Part shown: positions 18,649-26,921 of the stretch, piece after piece
How positions within the stretch are numbered: the first letter of the stretch is position 1
Layout: each line of letters starts with the position of its first letter
From: Mycobacterium sp. 852002-51971_SCH5477799-a
GTDB lineage: Bacteria; Actinomycetota; Actinomycetes; Mycobacteriales; Mycobacteriaceae
Direction of reading: 5' to 3'
Assembly (NCBI RefSeq): GCF_001667145.1
Contig: NZ_LZIF01000114.1
Coordinates: 1 to 58,438, forward strand
Length of the DNA: 58,438 nucleotides
Made by a program: the position numbers and the translations under genes
Notes under the pieces: generated by a model
The model's database searches: none
Told to the model about the DNA's origin: nothing
The model's input: the letters and a program-made list of their open reading frames with translations, nothing else

Positions 18649-19821
18649 GTGAGCGAAGGGCCGGGTCACCGACCGTGGGGTGAGAACCCGACTCCTGCAA
18701 ACACACCCGGCCAGCCCCCGGGGGCCCCTTGGCAATCCGACGCCGGGTGGCCGCAACAGTGGGGTCAGGGTGGCCAGGCAGCCCCATTCGGGCAACCCGC
18801 ATACGGGTCGTGGTCCTCGCCACCGCCGGTCACCGTCGCCAACTTCAACGGCCCGCACGGAAGCCCCGGTCACCGCAATCGCAAGCCGTTGATCATCGGG
18901 CTCAGCGTGGCCGCCGTCGTGCTCGTCGTGATCGTCATCACCGTGATCGCCGTCAGCAGCGGCGGCGGATCGGCCACCGCCGGCGATGCGGCCAAGGGCT
19001 ACCTTGAAGCGCTCGCCCGCGGGGACGCGCAAGCCGCGCTGACGTACAGCACCGACCAGCCCGCGTCGAAAGACTTTCTGACCGACGACATCCTCAAACG
19101 GCAGATCGCGCGGTGGCCGATCACCGACATCAAGATCCTCGACGACAATTCCGGCCGCGGCTTCGGCTTCGGCCAGGTGCATGTTTCGGCGAAATTCGGC
19201 GAGAACACGTCGGACGTGACCATGTCGATCAAAAAGGCCGGCGGCGACTGGAAGCTCGACCACGCCGCGATCAAGGTGGACACCCTCCACGCGGGCGTCG
19301 ACCAGGCCGCCGTCAAGACCGCGACGTTCTTCGACAAGCCAGTCGGCACCGCACCGGTGTACGTCTTTCCCGGTTGGGTGGACGTCGCCAGCACCAATCC
19401 GAACCTGGCCGTGAACTTGAAAAAGCCCTTCCTGCTCGACAGTCTGACGACGTCGGGTGCGTACTTCAACGACTTGGAGTTCAAACTCAGCGACAAGGGC
19501 TTGTCGGCGACCAGCGCCGCGATATCGGCCGCGCTGGCGAATTGTGCGAACTCGAACCAACTGCGACCGCCTGACTGCCCCCAGCACGCCTTCGACTACG
19601 ACCTGGTGGATGGGACCGCGGCCTGGGGCAAGCCGGACATCGGTGGACTCAAGGTCAACCTGTTCGACCCCTTCCGTCTCGAGGCGACCTTCTCCGGGTC
19701 CGTGAACTTCCCGCTGACCGCCCAGACCCGATCGGGCGGCACCAAAACGAGCGTGGTCAACGCGTTCGTGTCCGGCAACGCCGACGAGTCGCAGACCCCG
19801 CCGGCGGTCTCGTTGCGCTGA
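18649..19821 (+). CDS. Single-pass membrane protein with Pro-rich cytoplasmic head
   Basis: The 390-residue product has a Pro/Gly/Gln/Trp-rich, disordered N-terminus (1-78), a basic HRNRKP, one transmembrane helix (81-103) and a ~285-residue extracytoplasmic part. The first extracytoplasmic ~125 residues look like an NTF2/DUF4878-type domain (GYLEALARGDAQAALTYS…GDWKLDHAAIKV). A second beta-rich part carries two Cys (CANSNQLRPPDC) likely to form a disulfide. GTG 18649 has GGTGGGAGGGTG upstream. In M. tuberculosis the equivalent slot between Rv3559c and kstR2 holds PPE64, so this is a different occupant. No link to sterol catabolism is evident. Confidence 0.8.
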   Translation: MSEGPGHRPWGENPTPANTPGQPPGAPWQSDAGWPQQWGQGGQAAPFGQPAYGSWSSPPPVTVANFNGPHGSPGHRNRKPLIIGLSVAAVVLVVIVITVIAVSSGGGSATAGDAAKGYLEALARGDAQAALTYSTDQPASKDFLTDDILKRQIARWPITDIKILDDNSGRGFGFGQVHVSAKFGENTSDVTMSIKKAGGDWKLDHAAIKVDTLHAGVDQAAVKTATFFDKPVGTAPVYVFPGWVDVASTNPNLAVNLKKPFLLDSLTTSGAYFNDLEFKLSDKGLSATSAAISAALANCANSNQLRPPDCPQHAFDYDLVDGTAAWGKPDIGGLKVNLFDPFRLEATFSGSVNFPLTAQTRSGGTKTSVVNAFVSGNADESQTPPAVSLR

Positions 19822-19866
19822 CCCCGGCAACGGCCGGCGGGGCTGGAAACTGTACCTCGGTGGCCA

Positions 19867-19880
19867 AGCAAGCGCTTGGT
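19867..19880. promoter_or_regulatory. KstR2 box upstream of kstR2
   Basis: AGCAAGCGCTTGGT matches the KstR2 core and lies 15 bases before the kstR2 GTG, so KstR2 probably represses its own operon kstR2-fadA6. Confidence 0.9.
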
Positions 19881-19895
19881 TGATACTCTGATCGA

Positions 19896-20516
19896 GTGGA
19901 CCGAGCGCCCGGTCAGGCCAACAGCCGTCGAGACGAGCTACTAGAGCTCGCCGCGACCATGTTCGCCGAGCGTGGACTGCGTGCCACCACCGTCCGCGAC
20001 ATCGCCGACAGCGCCGGCATTCTGTCGGGCAGTCTGTACCACCACTTCTCCTCCAAAGAGGAGATGGTCGACGAGCTCTTGCGGAGTTTCCTGGACTGGT
20101 TGTTCGCGCGCTATCGCGAGATCGTGGACAGCGAGGCCAACCCCCTGGAGCGGCTCAAGGGGCTGTTCATGGCGTCGTTTGAGGCAATCGAGCACCGGCA
20201 CGCGCAGGTCGTGATCTACCAGGACGAGGCCCAGCGGCTGTTGTCTCAGCCGCGGTTCGCCTACATCGCGGACATGAACCGGCAACAGCGCAAAATGTGG
20301 CTCGAGTTGCTCAATCAGGGCGTTGAACAAGGCTACTTTCGGCCCGACCTCGACGTCGACCTGATCTATCGCTTCATCCGGGACACCACTTGGGTGTCGG
20401 TGCGCTGGTATCAGCCGGGCGGGCCGCTTACCGCGGAGCAAGTCGGTCAGCAATACCTCGCCATCGTTCTCGGCGGAATCACTGCGGGATCAACCAAGAT
20501 CGAACAAGGAGTCTGA
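19896..20516 (+). CDS. kstR2: TetR-family repressor KstR2
   Basis: KstR2 represses the C/D-ring (HIP) regulon and is released by HIP-CoA. The 206-residue TetR protein has its helix-turn-helix at about 32-53 (TVRDIADSAGILSGSLYHHF) followed by SSKEEMVDELL and an all-helical ligand domain. GTG 19896 sits right behind its operator, with no strong ribosome site, so translation may be leaderless or nearly so. The stop is one base from fadA6. Confidence 0.94.
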   Translation: MDRAPGQANSRRDELLELAATMFAERGLRATTVRDIADSAGILSGSLYHHFSSKEEMVDELLRSFLDWLFARYREIVDSEANPLERLKGLFMASFEAIEHRHAQVVIYQDEAQRLLSQPRFAYIADMNRQQRKMWLELLNQGVEQGYFRPDLDVDLIYRFIRDTTWVSVRWYQPGGPLTAEQVGQQYLAIVLGGITAGSTKIEQGV

Positions 20517-20517
20517 A

Positions 20518-21678
20518 ATGCCAGAGGCGTACGTCATCGACGCTGTGCGTACCGCGGTCGGCAAGCGCGGCGGATCGCTGGCCGGGATTCACCCGGTGGA
20601 CCTGGGCGCCCTGGGCTGGCGCGGGCTGCTCGACCGGGTCGACGTCGACCCTGCCGCGGTTGACGACGTGATCGCCGGCTGTGTCGATGCCATCGGGGCC
20701 CAGGCGGGCAACATCGCCCGGCTCTCGTGGCTGGCCGCCGGATATCCCGAAGAGGTTCCCGGCGTCACCGTCGATCGGCAGTGCGGTTCCAGCCAGCAGG
20801 CGATTTCCTTTGGCGCACAGGCGGTTCTGTCCGGAACAGCGGATCTGATCGTCGCCGGCGGCGTGCAGAACATGAGTCAGATCCCGATCTCGTCGGCCAT
20901 GACCGTGGGCGAGCAATTCGGATTCACCTCGCCGACAAACGAATCCAAGCAGTGGCTGCACCGGTATGGTGACCAGGAGATCTCGCAGTTTCGCGGGTCG
21001 GAGTTGATCGCCGAGAAGTGGAACCTGTCGCGCGAGGAGATGGAACGCTACGCGCTGGCCAGTCACGAGCGTGCGTTCGCGGCCATCCGTGGCGGCCACT
21101 TCGACAACGAAATCGTCACCGTCGAAACCGAATCCGGGCCGTTCCGGGTCGACGAGGGCCCGCGTGAGTCGTCGCTGGAGAAGATGGCCGGGCTCAAGCC
21201 GCTGGTCGAGGGTGGCCGGCTTACCGCGGCCATGGCCAGCCAGATTTCCGACGGTGCCAGTGCCGTGCTGCTGGCGTCCGAAAAGGCGGTCAAGGAGCAC
21301 AATCTGACGCCGCGAGCCCGCATCCATCACATCAGCGCCCGCGCCGCCGACCCGGTCTTCATGCTGACCGGGCCCATCCCGGCGACGCGTTACGCACTGG
21401 ACAAGGCCGGGCTGTCCATCGATGACATCGACACCGTCGAGATCAACGAGGCTTTCGCGCCGGTGGTGTTGGCTTGGCTCAAGGAGATCAAGGCGGACCC
21501 GGAGAAGGTCAACCCCAACGGCGGCGCGATCGCCCTCGGCCACCCGCTGGGTGCTACCGGCGCCAAGCTGTTCACCACCATGCTCAACGAGCTCGAGCGC
21601 ATCGGCGGTCGCTACGGCCTGCAGACGATGTGCGAAGGCGGCGGCACGGCGAACGTCACGATCATCGAGCGCCTCTAG
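20518..21678 (+). CDS. fadA6: Thiolase FadA6
   Basis: FadA6 is the acetyl-CoA acyltransferase of the last C/D-ring steps. The 386-residue thiolase has nucleophile Cys89 in DRQCGSSQQA, His342 in IALGHPLGATGA, and Cys372 in QTMCEGGG. Same length as Rv3556c. It starts one base after kstR2, so both share a transcript. Convergent with the VOC gene of the accessory island. Confidence 0.94.
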   Translation: MPEAYVIDAVRTAVGKRGGSLAGIHPVDLGALGWRGLLDRVDVDPAAVDDVIAGCVDAIGAQAGNIARLSWLAAGYPEEVPGVTVDRQCGSSQQAISFGAQAVLSGTADLIVAGGVQNMSQIPISSAMTVGEQFGFTSPTNESKQWLHRYGDQEISQFRGSELIAEKWNLSREEMERYALASHERAFAAIRGGHFDNEIVTVETESGPFRVDEGPRESSLEKMAGLKPLVEGGRLTAAMASQISDGASAVLLASEKAVKEHNLTPRARIHHISARAADPVFMLTGPIPATRYALDKAGLSIDDIDTVEINEAFAPVVLAWLKEIKADPEKVNPNGGAIALGHPLGATGAKLFTTMLNELERIGGRYGLQTMCEGGGTANVTIIERL

Positions 21679-21699
21679 CCGTCTGGAACGGGCGAGCGA

Positions 21700-22131
21700 T
21701 CAGCCCCGGGTCGGATCGAACTCGAGTACTTGGGTGAGCCGAATGTTGTTGCCGGACGGGTCACGGAAGGAAGTGTCGATACCGTACGCCTGCCGGGTGG
21801 GAGGATCGTTGAATGTAACGCCGCGAGCGGACAATTCGTCGTAACGAGCCTGGCAATCGTCGGTCTCCAAAAACAAGGTTCCGCCTGCCCCCTTGGCCAC
21901 CAGTTCGGCCAGTTGCGTGCTGGACCCGGCGTCGAGCATCGGTGCTTTTGGAACGGGCATCAGCACCAGCCCGACGTCGTCTTGCCCGACGGGTCCGACG
22001 CACAGCCACCGGAAGTTCCACGCCTCCATCGTCACATCCGCTCGGATCTCCCAGCCGAGCGTCTTGGTGTAGAACTCCAGCGCTGCGTCTTGGTCATGCA
22101 CCCAGAATTGGGCGTTAGCGATCTTGAGCAT
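21700..22131 (-). CDS. VOC (glyoxalase/bleomycin-resistance) family protein
   Basis: The 143-residue protein is a one-module vicinal-oxygen-chelate protein: IANAQFWVHDQDAALEFYTKTLGW at the start, GTLFLETDDCQARYDEL in the middle and SFRDPSGNNIRLTQ at the end. Family members bind metals or small electrophiles; the substrate is unknown. Its ATG lies inside the end of the AraC-type gene (17-base overlap), so expression is coupled to that regulator. It is the first gene of the island that replaces Rv3555c/fdxB. Confidence 0.85.
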   Translation of the reverse strand: MLKIANAQFWVHDQDAALEFYTKTLGWEIRADVTMEAWNFRWLCVGPVGQDDVGLVLMPVPKAPMLDAGSSTQLAELVAKGAGGTLFLETDDCQARYDELSARGVTFNDPPTRQAYGIDTSFRDPSGNNIRLTQVLEFDPTRG

Positions 22132-22606
22132 CGGTTCTCCTGACTTTGGTCTGTTGTTTTGAAGCTACGGAGGTCGCGGGCTCGGAGTCTTCTCGAAACG
22201 TGCGGTTTTGGGGACGCCCGTAGGCCAGCACGACACAGCGTGGAATTCGCACGTGGCGGTCGGCTGGCGGGAACTTGTTTCGGTACGCCCGCGGCGTGCC
22301 GCCGAACATGCGGCGAAAGCTGGTGGTGAACGAGCCGACGCTTTCCCAACCGACGGCGAAGCAAATGGCGGCGACCGTCCAGTCGGTTGTGCGCAGCAAT
22401 GCTGCGGCTCGTTCGAGCCGCCGCGTCAGTAGGTACTGGTGCGGCGACTCGCCGAACGTCTGCTTGAAGCGTCGGCTGAAGTGGGCTGGTGATAGGCCTG
22501 CGGCCGCTGCCATGTCGGCGACGGAGAGCGGCTCGTGGTAACGCGCGTCGACCAGGTCCTTGGCGCGGAGAAGATGCCGGGCTGCTGGTGCAGCTGCCAC
22601 TTTCAT
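22115..22606 (-). CDS. AraC-family transcriptional regulator
   Basis: The 163-residue protein consists mainly of the two-helix-turn-helix AraC domain (LSVADMAAAAGLSPAHFSRRFKQ, then GESPHQYLLTRRLERAAALL, then VGWESVGSFTTSFRRMFGGTP, residues about 27-112) plus a basic, probably disordered tail. There is no separate ligand domain. Downstream and overlapping is the VOC gene, which it may regulate. Confidence 0.85.
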   Translation of the reverse strand: MKVAAAPAARHLLRAKDLVDARYHEPLSVADMAAAAGLSPAHFSRRFKQTFGESPHQYLLTRRLERAAALLRTTDWTVAAICFAVGWESVGSFTTSFRRMFGGTPRAYRNKFPPADRHVRIPRCVVLAYGRPQNRTFREDSEPATSVASKQQTKVRRTDAQDR

Positions 22607-22693
22607 AGTGTGCCGGACCTTCCACAGCTCTTCACGCGAATTGTGAGCGCCCCAACGCGGTTTCCATACGCGATCTCACGCACGGGCGGCCCC

Positions 22694-23434
22694 TTACCGG
22701 GTTGCCACGACCAGACCGATGCTGCCCAGGGCGAGCAGCCAACTCGTGAAGCTGCCGACCAGGAAGTACTCGGTCACCTCGTCGATGCCGACGCCGCCGT
22801 TCCGGTTTTTTTGAGCGTTCAATTCGGGAAACCGGATGATGCCCTTGGCGGCCACGACGGCGCTGGCCGCGGCCACCTGTCCGCCGACGCCGAGGCTCAG
22901 GATCAGCAGGCGCTCCATCGGTCCCAACAGCCTGCCGCCCTTGAGCCGGTCCGACGGCTGCGGCTCACCGGCCGGGCGCACCGCGCCCACCGAGCCAAGC
23001 ACCAAGCGCACCAACTGATTTGCGGTGGCGAACTGGACCAGGACCACGCCGACGAGCATCAGCAGCCGGGTGGGCGCGACATGGTCGAGCGGCAGGTGAA
23101 CCCAGGCCGACCACCGCGCGACGGCGCCGTTGGCCCGCGAGGACCAGCCGGACAACACCGCCAGCAGCGCCAGCGCGGAGCCGAAGACGGCCAACGGTGC
23201 GCCTTGCGCGGTGCCGCTGCGCTCGCTTCGCGCGCACAGCCATTCCCAGGCGATGACCGCCGCGGCCGCCGACACCAGCAATGCGATGTCGCCGGCATGC
23301 CACAGGGCCCCCAGCGCCGCACACGCCAGCACCACCACCGGCCCGATCAACAGCGGCGGCCAGAGGACACGGGTCGCCCGCCGGCCGAGGTCGGCGACGC
23401 CCAATGCGATGAGAAAGACCGCGATGGCGCTCAC
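22694..23434 (-). CDS. Multi-pass integral membrane protein, partner of the SatD-like gene
   Basis: The 246-residue product has about six hydrophobic segments: near 4-50 (two), 53-67, 83-97, 121-146, 170-198 and 226-244. There is no obvious enzyme motif. The ATG overlaps the SatD-like stop by four bases, so the two are cotranscribed and translationally coupled. The gene pair suggests a cytoplasmic sensor/regulator acting with a membrane partner, but I cannot name the transported or sensed substance. Confidence 0.75.
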   Translation of the reverse strand: MSAIAVFLIALGVADLGRRATRVLWPPLLIGPVVVLACAALGALWHAGDIALLVSAAAAVIAWEWLCARSERSGTAQGAPLAVFGSALALLAVLSGWSSRANGAVARWSAWVHLPLDHVAPTRLLMLVGVVLVQFATANQLVRLVLGSVGAVRPAGEPQPSDRLKGGRLLGPMERLLILSLGVGGQVAAASAVVAAKGIIRFPELNAQKNRNGGVGIDEVTEYFLVGSFTSWLLALGSIGLVVATR

Positions 23435-24078
23435 GGCAGGCTCCGAAGGTATTGGCTGGCAAGCACAACCAGATCCAAGCCATCGCGACTGGCGCGCTGG
23501 GACACCGCCGACGGGCTGATGCCCTCGTCGGCGGCGAGCTCCTTTTTGGTCTGGCCTGCCATCAATCCCGTCACAATCCGCAACGACCTCTCATCGAGCG
23601 ATCCAAGCAGATGGTCCCGACAAATCAGGGCCGCGTTGACCGCGGCGACGTCGTCGCGTGTGTCGCTATCCGCCCGGAACGTCGTGCGCACCAGCTGGAA
23701 GCCCGGCTGCCGCTGGGCCGCTGCGGTCTGCTGTATGGCCTCTCGCGCGGTCCACCAGCCCGGCCCGTCCTGGATTCCCGCGTCGGCATCCAAAACGGTG
23801 ACCGCGCCCCAGCCGATGCCGAATCGGACGTCGATTTCGGGGCCGACGGCCAGCCGCAGCGACAGGGCGGCATCGATCGCGGCACCCGCTGTCGGGTAGC
23901 TGCCCTGAAACTCGTCGCCGACGGTGAACGCCGGCGGGTCGATGGCGTTGCCGGCGACGTGCCGCAGTGCGCTCGCCAGGGCCCGGTGCAGCTTCGAGCG
24001 GTCGGTGGCGCGCCGGGAGCCGACGACATCGCCGATGAGGGTCGCTTGCGGTGAAGAATATTGCTTCATCCAGACCAT
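23431..24078 (-). CDS. SatD-family protein with C-terminal helix-turn-helix
   Basis: The 215-residue protein starts with the SatD-type segment ATLIGDVVGSRRATDR and continues with FTVGDEFQGSYPTAGAAIDAALSLR and VRFGIGWGAVTVLD, reminiscent of a cyclase-like alpha/beta fold. Residues about 160-205 (IVTGLMAGQTKKELAADEGISPSAVSQRAS) form a clear helix-turn-helix. ATG 24078 fits a leaderless transcript: a perfect TATAAT on the minus strand (24090-24085) would start RNA at or next to this ATG. An internal ATG at 24069 is the alternative start. Repeated operators (24052-24124) overlap this promoter, suggesting autoregulation. Confidence 0.75.
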   Translation of the reverse strand: MVWMKQYSSPQATLIGDVVGSRRATDRSKLHRALASALRHVAGNAIDPPAFTVGDEFQGSYPTAGAAIDAALSLRLAVGPEIDVRFGIGWGAVTVLDADAGIQDGPGWWTAREAIQQTAAAQRQPGFQLVRTTFRADSDTRDDVAAVNAALICRDHLLGSLDERSLRIVTGLMAGQTKKELAADEGISPSAVSQRASRDGLDLVVLASQYLRSLP

Positions 24079-24124
24079 ATGAAGATTATAGCTTCATAAG
24101 TAGGAACTTTAGCTATACGCTTCA
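24052..24124 (-). promoter_or_regulatory. Three-copy operator array over the SatD promoter
   Basis: Two 17-base palindromes, TGAAGAATATTGCTTCA (24052-24068) and TGAAGATTATAGCTTCA (24080-24096), have TGAAG/CTTCA arms and 7-base spacers. A third element at 24108-24124 keeps only the GCTTCA half. The three are spaced exactly 28 bases apart. The -10 hexamer TATAAT (minus strand, 24090-24085) lies in the spacer of the middle copy, so a bound protein would block the promoter. Confidence 0.75.
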
Positions 24125-24140
24125 ATACCGACCGGGCCGG

Positions 24141-25214
24141 TTACGGTCCCTCCACCAGCCCGGATGCCGCTTGCAGGTGTTTGACCGCGTCGCGCACGAT
24201 CGATTCGATCAGTTCGGCGCACGACGGCAGGTCCTCGAGAATGCCGGCCACCTGTCCGGACGCCAGCACGCCGGCATCGGTGTTTCCCTCAACCAGGCCG
24301 GCTTTTAACAGCATCGGGGTGTTGGCCGCCATCACCACCTGCGACCAGGTCAGTTCCTTGCCTTGGCGCATCGCCAGGCCGTCGCTGATCATCGACCGCC
24401 AGGTCATCTGCGACATGTGCTTGAACTTGGCGGCGTTGCGCACCGCGGCGGTCAGGCCCCTGATCGGCGTGCCGCTTTCCAGCTTCTCGACCAGGCCGGT
24501 GCGCAGCACCCGGTGGGGCATGCCGTCAACGCGCGTGGTGACCACGGTGCCGTCCAGCGCCGACTCCAGATAGCGGCGCTTGACCGCTTCGGGCACAGTC
24601 GAATCCGTGGTCAGCAGGAAGCGAGTGCCCATCGCGACACCCGCGGCGCCGTAGCTCAGCGCCGCCGCCAGCCCGCGCCCGTCGAAGAAGCCGCCCGCCG
24701 CGATCACCGGGATGCCGGTGCCCTGCACGGCATCCAGCACCGACGGCAACAGCAGCGTGGTGGCGACGGGCCCGGTGTGCCCACCGCCCTCGCCGCCTTG
24801 CACGATCATCGCGTCGGCACCCCAGCTCGCCACCTTGCGCGCGTGCTTGGCCGCACCGATCGACGGGATAACCACGACCCCAGCCTCTTTCAGCCGGGCG
24901 ATCAGCTCCTGCTTGGGCGCCAGCGCGAAGGACGCCACCTTCACGCCCTCGCGGATCATCAGCTCAACGCGGTCGCCGGCGTCGGCGGCGTCGGCACGCA
25001 TGTTCACGCCGAACGGCTTGTCGGTGGCGGCCTTGACCTTGCGGATGGCCGTCGCCAACTCGTCCAGCGTCATAGTGGCCGACGCCAGGATGCCCAACCC
25101 TCCGGCGTTGGCCGTCGCCGATACCAGCCGGGCGCCGGCCACCCAGCCCATCCCGGTTTGCACCACCGGGTGCTCGACACCGACCAGCTCGGTCAGCGGC
25201 GTGCGCAGCTTCAT
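24141..25214 (-). CDS. ipdC: Flavin-dependent oxidoreductase IpdC
   Basis: IpdC is an FMN enzyme of the nitronate-monooxygenase/enoyl-reductase-like family that acts on the C-ring intermediate just before EchA20. The 357-residue TIM-barrel protein shows PVVQTGMGWVAGARLVSA near the N-terminus, MIVQGGEGGGHTGP (about 155-168) and the FMN-phosphate segment AAGGFFDGRGLAAALSYGAAGVAMGTRF (split: AAGGFFDGRG and GVAMGTRF). ATG 25214 gives MKLRTPLTEL; a GTG two codons earlier is possible. It lies 64 bases downstream of ipdB on the same strand. Confidence 0.92.
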   Translation of the reverse strand: MKLRTPLTELVGVEHPVVQTGMGWVAGARLVSATANAGGLGILASATMTLDELATAIRKVKAATDKPFGVNMRADAADAGDRVELMIREGVKVASFALAPKQELIARLKEAGVVVIPSIGAAKHARKVASWGADAMIVQGGEGGGHTGPVATTLLLPSVLDAVQGTGIPVIAAGGFFDGRGLAAALSYGAAGVAMGTRFLLTTDSTVPEAVKRRYLESALDGTVVTTRVDGMPHRVLRTGLVEKLESGTPIRGLTAAVRNAAKFKHMSQMTWRSMISDGLAMRQGKELTWSQVVMAANTPMLLKAGLVEGNTDAGVLASGQVAGILEDLPSCAELIESIVRDAVKHLQAASGLVEGP

Positions 25215-25278
25215 ACCCACCGCCGACGATAAACGGAGCAGTGCGATCGAAAATAGGCAGGAGGAGGCGGAATAGTCA

Positions 25279-26040
25279 TCAACGGATCTCTCTGTCGCGC
25301 AGGGCCTTCGGGTCGATCGTTTCGCGAATCAGAGTCAGCTCGTCGTCGGTCGGCAGCCGCGTCTCCTCGGCGCCGTCCAGGCCGTGGATCTCAAACGACG
25401 TGTTCTCCCGCACCTCGTCGGCCGCAACGCCGGGATGCAGCGACACCGCCCGCATCGTGCGGTCCGGCCCGCCGAAGTCGAACACACCGAGGTTCGACAC
25501 CACCCGATAGGTGTTGGCGAAACGAAACGCCGGGTTGCCGGCGTCGACGTTGTCCCAGCCGATTCCGCAGACGATGTCGACTTTCTCGCAGAACACCCGC
25601 TTGGAGTGATTGCCCACCCAATAGCTGGTGGCGTGGTTGATGGCATTGCCGGGCGCACCGCGGACACCGAACATCTGGCGTTTGGGCTGCTGCAGCGGGC
25701 CAATCGCCGAGATGTTCTGATTGCCGAAGCGGTCAACCTGATTGGCGCCCATCACCACGTGGCGCCGGCCCCAGGCCAGGGTTTCGAAGACCCGGCCGAA
25801 CGGCATCCAGCCCTCAATCTTGTTTGGGGCTCCGGCGCCCCCTAGGGCGGGGGTCTCGGCCAGCAGCTGCGCCTCGCCGTCGGTCAGCAGGATGTCGGGC
25901 GAAAAGGTCAACCGGGCCAGTCGGGCCCCGACCGAGGCCATGTTCGTCATCGGGCTGACCATGATTTCACCGGCGTCCCGGAACAATTCGGCGCAGGCGA
26001 CCGCGCAGACCTCGGGGCGGGTGATCGCGTCGCCGCTCAT
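25279..26040 (-). CDS. ipdB: COCHEA-CoA hydrolase beta subunit IpdB
   Basis: IpdB is the second subunit of the CoA-transferase-fold hydrolase that opens steroid ring D. The 253-residue protein has PMTNMASVGARLARLT near 30, WGRRHVVMGANQVDRFGNQNIS (split: VVMGANQVDRFGNQN), and GVRGAPGNAINHATSYWV. ATG 26040 overlaps the ipdA stop by four bases, as expected for obligate partners, and gives about the length of Rv3552. Confidence 0.93.
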   Translation of the reverse strand: MSGDAITRPEVCAVACAELFRDAGEIMVSPMTNMASVGARLARLTFSPDILLTDGEAQLLAETPALGGAGAPNKIEGWMPFGRVFETLAWGRRHVVMGANQVDRFGNQNISAIGPLQQPKRQMFGVRGAPGNAINHATSYWVGNHSKRVFCEKVDIVCGIGWDNVDAGNPAFRFANTYRVVSNLGVFDFGGPDRTMRAVSLHPGVAADEVRENTSFEIHGLDGAEETRLPTDDELTLIRETIDPKALRDREIR

Positions 26041-26921
26041 GACGGGGGCTCCTCTTTGAAAGCGCGGACGGCCGCCTGGTAATCCTCTTCGCTGCCCGAC
26101 AGGTAGGTCTGCACGAACTGCTGCCAACCCTCGCCCGTCGAAGCCGCTTCGGCGTAGTGCCGCTGGAATTTCTCGTCGCGGCCGTAATCCGGTGCGGCGG
26201 TGGTGAAGTGGGCGCCGCCCGGCGCTTCGACCACGCCGTCGACCATCATGCGGTTCACCAGCAGTGCCTGCGGGGGGACCGCCTTGACCAGCTCTTGGGT
26301 GGACACCAGCCGCTCTACCGACAGGAAGCGCTTCTCGGCGGCCATCAGGAACAGGTCGTCGAAATACGGGTCTATCCCGGTGTAGGCCGCATTGCCCTGC
26401 GCGTCACCGAGATTGAGGTGCGCGAACGTGGCGTCCAGGCGCAGCGCCGGCATCGCGATCAGGGTCTCGTGTCCGCCGCCGGGCGCCGGATACGGGCTCG
26501 TCACCGTCTGCAGTTCGCCCTCCCAGAAGTCGAGCACCGAGCTGCCCAGCCCGGCGCGGATCGGCAGGAACGGCAGGCGTTGTGCGGCGGCCTGCAGCCC
26601 GCAACGCAGCATGCCCTCGTCCATCTCCCGGGCCTCGATTGAGCCGTTGGCGCGGGCCTTGGCGAACCAGGGGTCGTAAAAGGGCGGGGAGTCGAGCGAA
26701 ACGAATCCGTAGTAAGCCCGCTTCACCTTGCCCGCCGAGCACAGCAGGCCCAGGTCCGGCCCGCCGTAGGTGACCACGGTCAGGTCGGTGATGTCGGTGC
26801 GCAGCAGCGCACGGACGAACGCCATCGGCTTGCGCCGCGATCCCCAGCCGCCGATACCGATCGTCATGCCGCTGCGTAATTGCGCGACGGCCTCGTCAAG
26901 GGTGGTTGTCTTGTCGCTCAA
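26037..26921 (-). CDS. ipdA: COCHEA-CoA hydrolase alpha subunit IpdA
   Basis: IpdA is the alpha subunit of the ring D-opening hydrolase. The 294-residue protein has the glycine-rich TIGIGGWGSRRKPMAFVRALL near 20-40 and TYGGPDLGLLCSAGKVKRAYYGFVSLD (cited in part). An acidic segment REMDEGML (about 98-105) is a candidate active-site region; I have not verified the catalytic Glu by alignment. The start overlaps echA20 by four bases. Matches Rv3551. Confidence 0.93.
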   Translation of the reverse strand: MSDKTTTLDEAVAQLRSGMTIGIGGWGSRRKPMAFVRALLRTDITDLTVVTYGGPDLGLLCSAGKVKRAYYGFVSLDSPPFYDPWFAKARANGSIEAREMDEGMLRCGLQAAAQRLPFLPIRAGLGSSVLDFWEGELQTVTSPYPAPGGGHETLIAMPALRLDATFAHLNLGDAQGNAAYTGIDPYFDDLFLMAAEKRFLSVERLVSTQELVKAVPPQALLVNRMMVDGVVEAPGGAHFTTAAPDYGRDEKFQRHYAEAASTGEGWQQFVQTYLSGSEEDYQAAVRAFKEEPPS

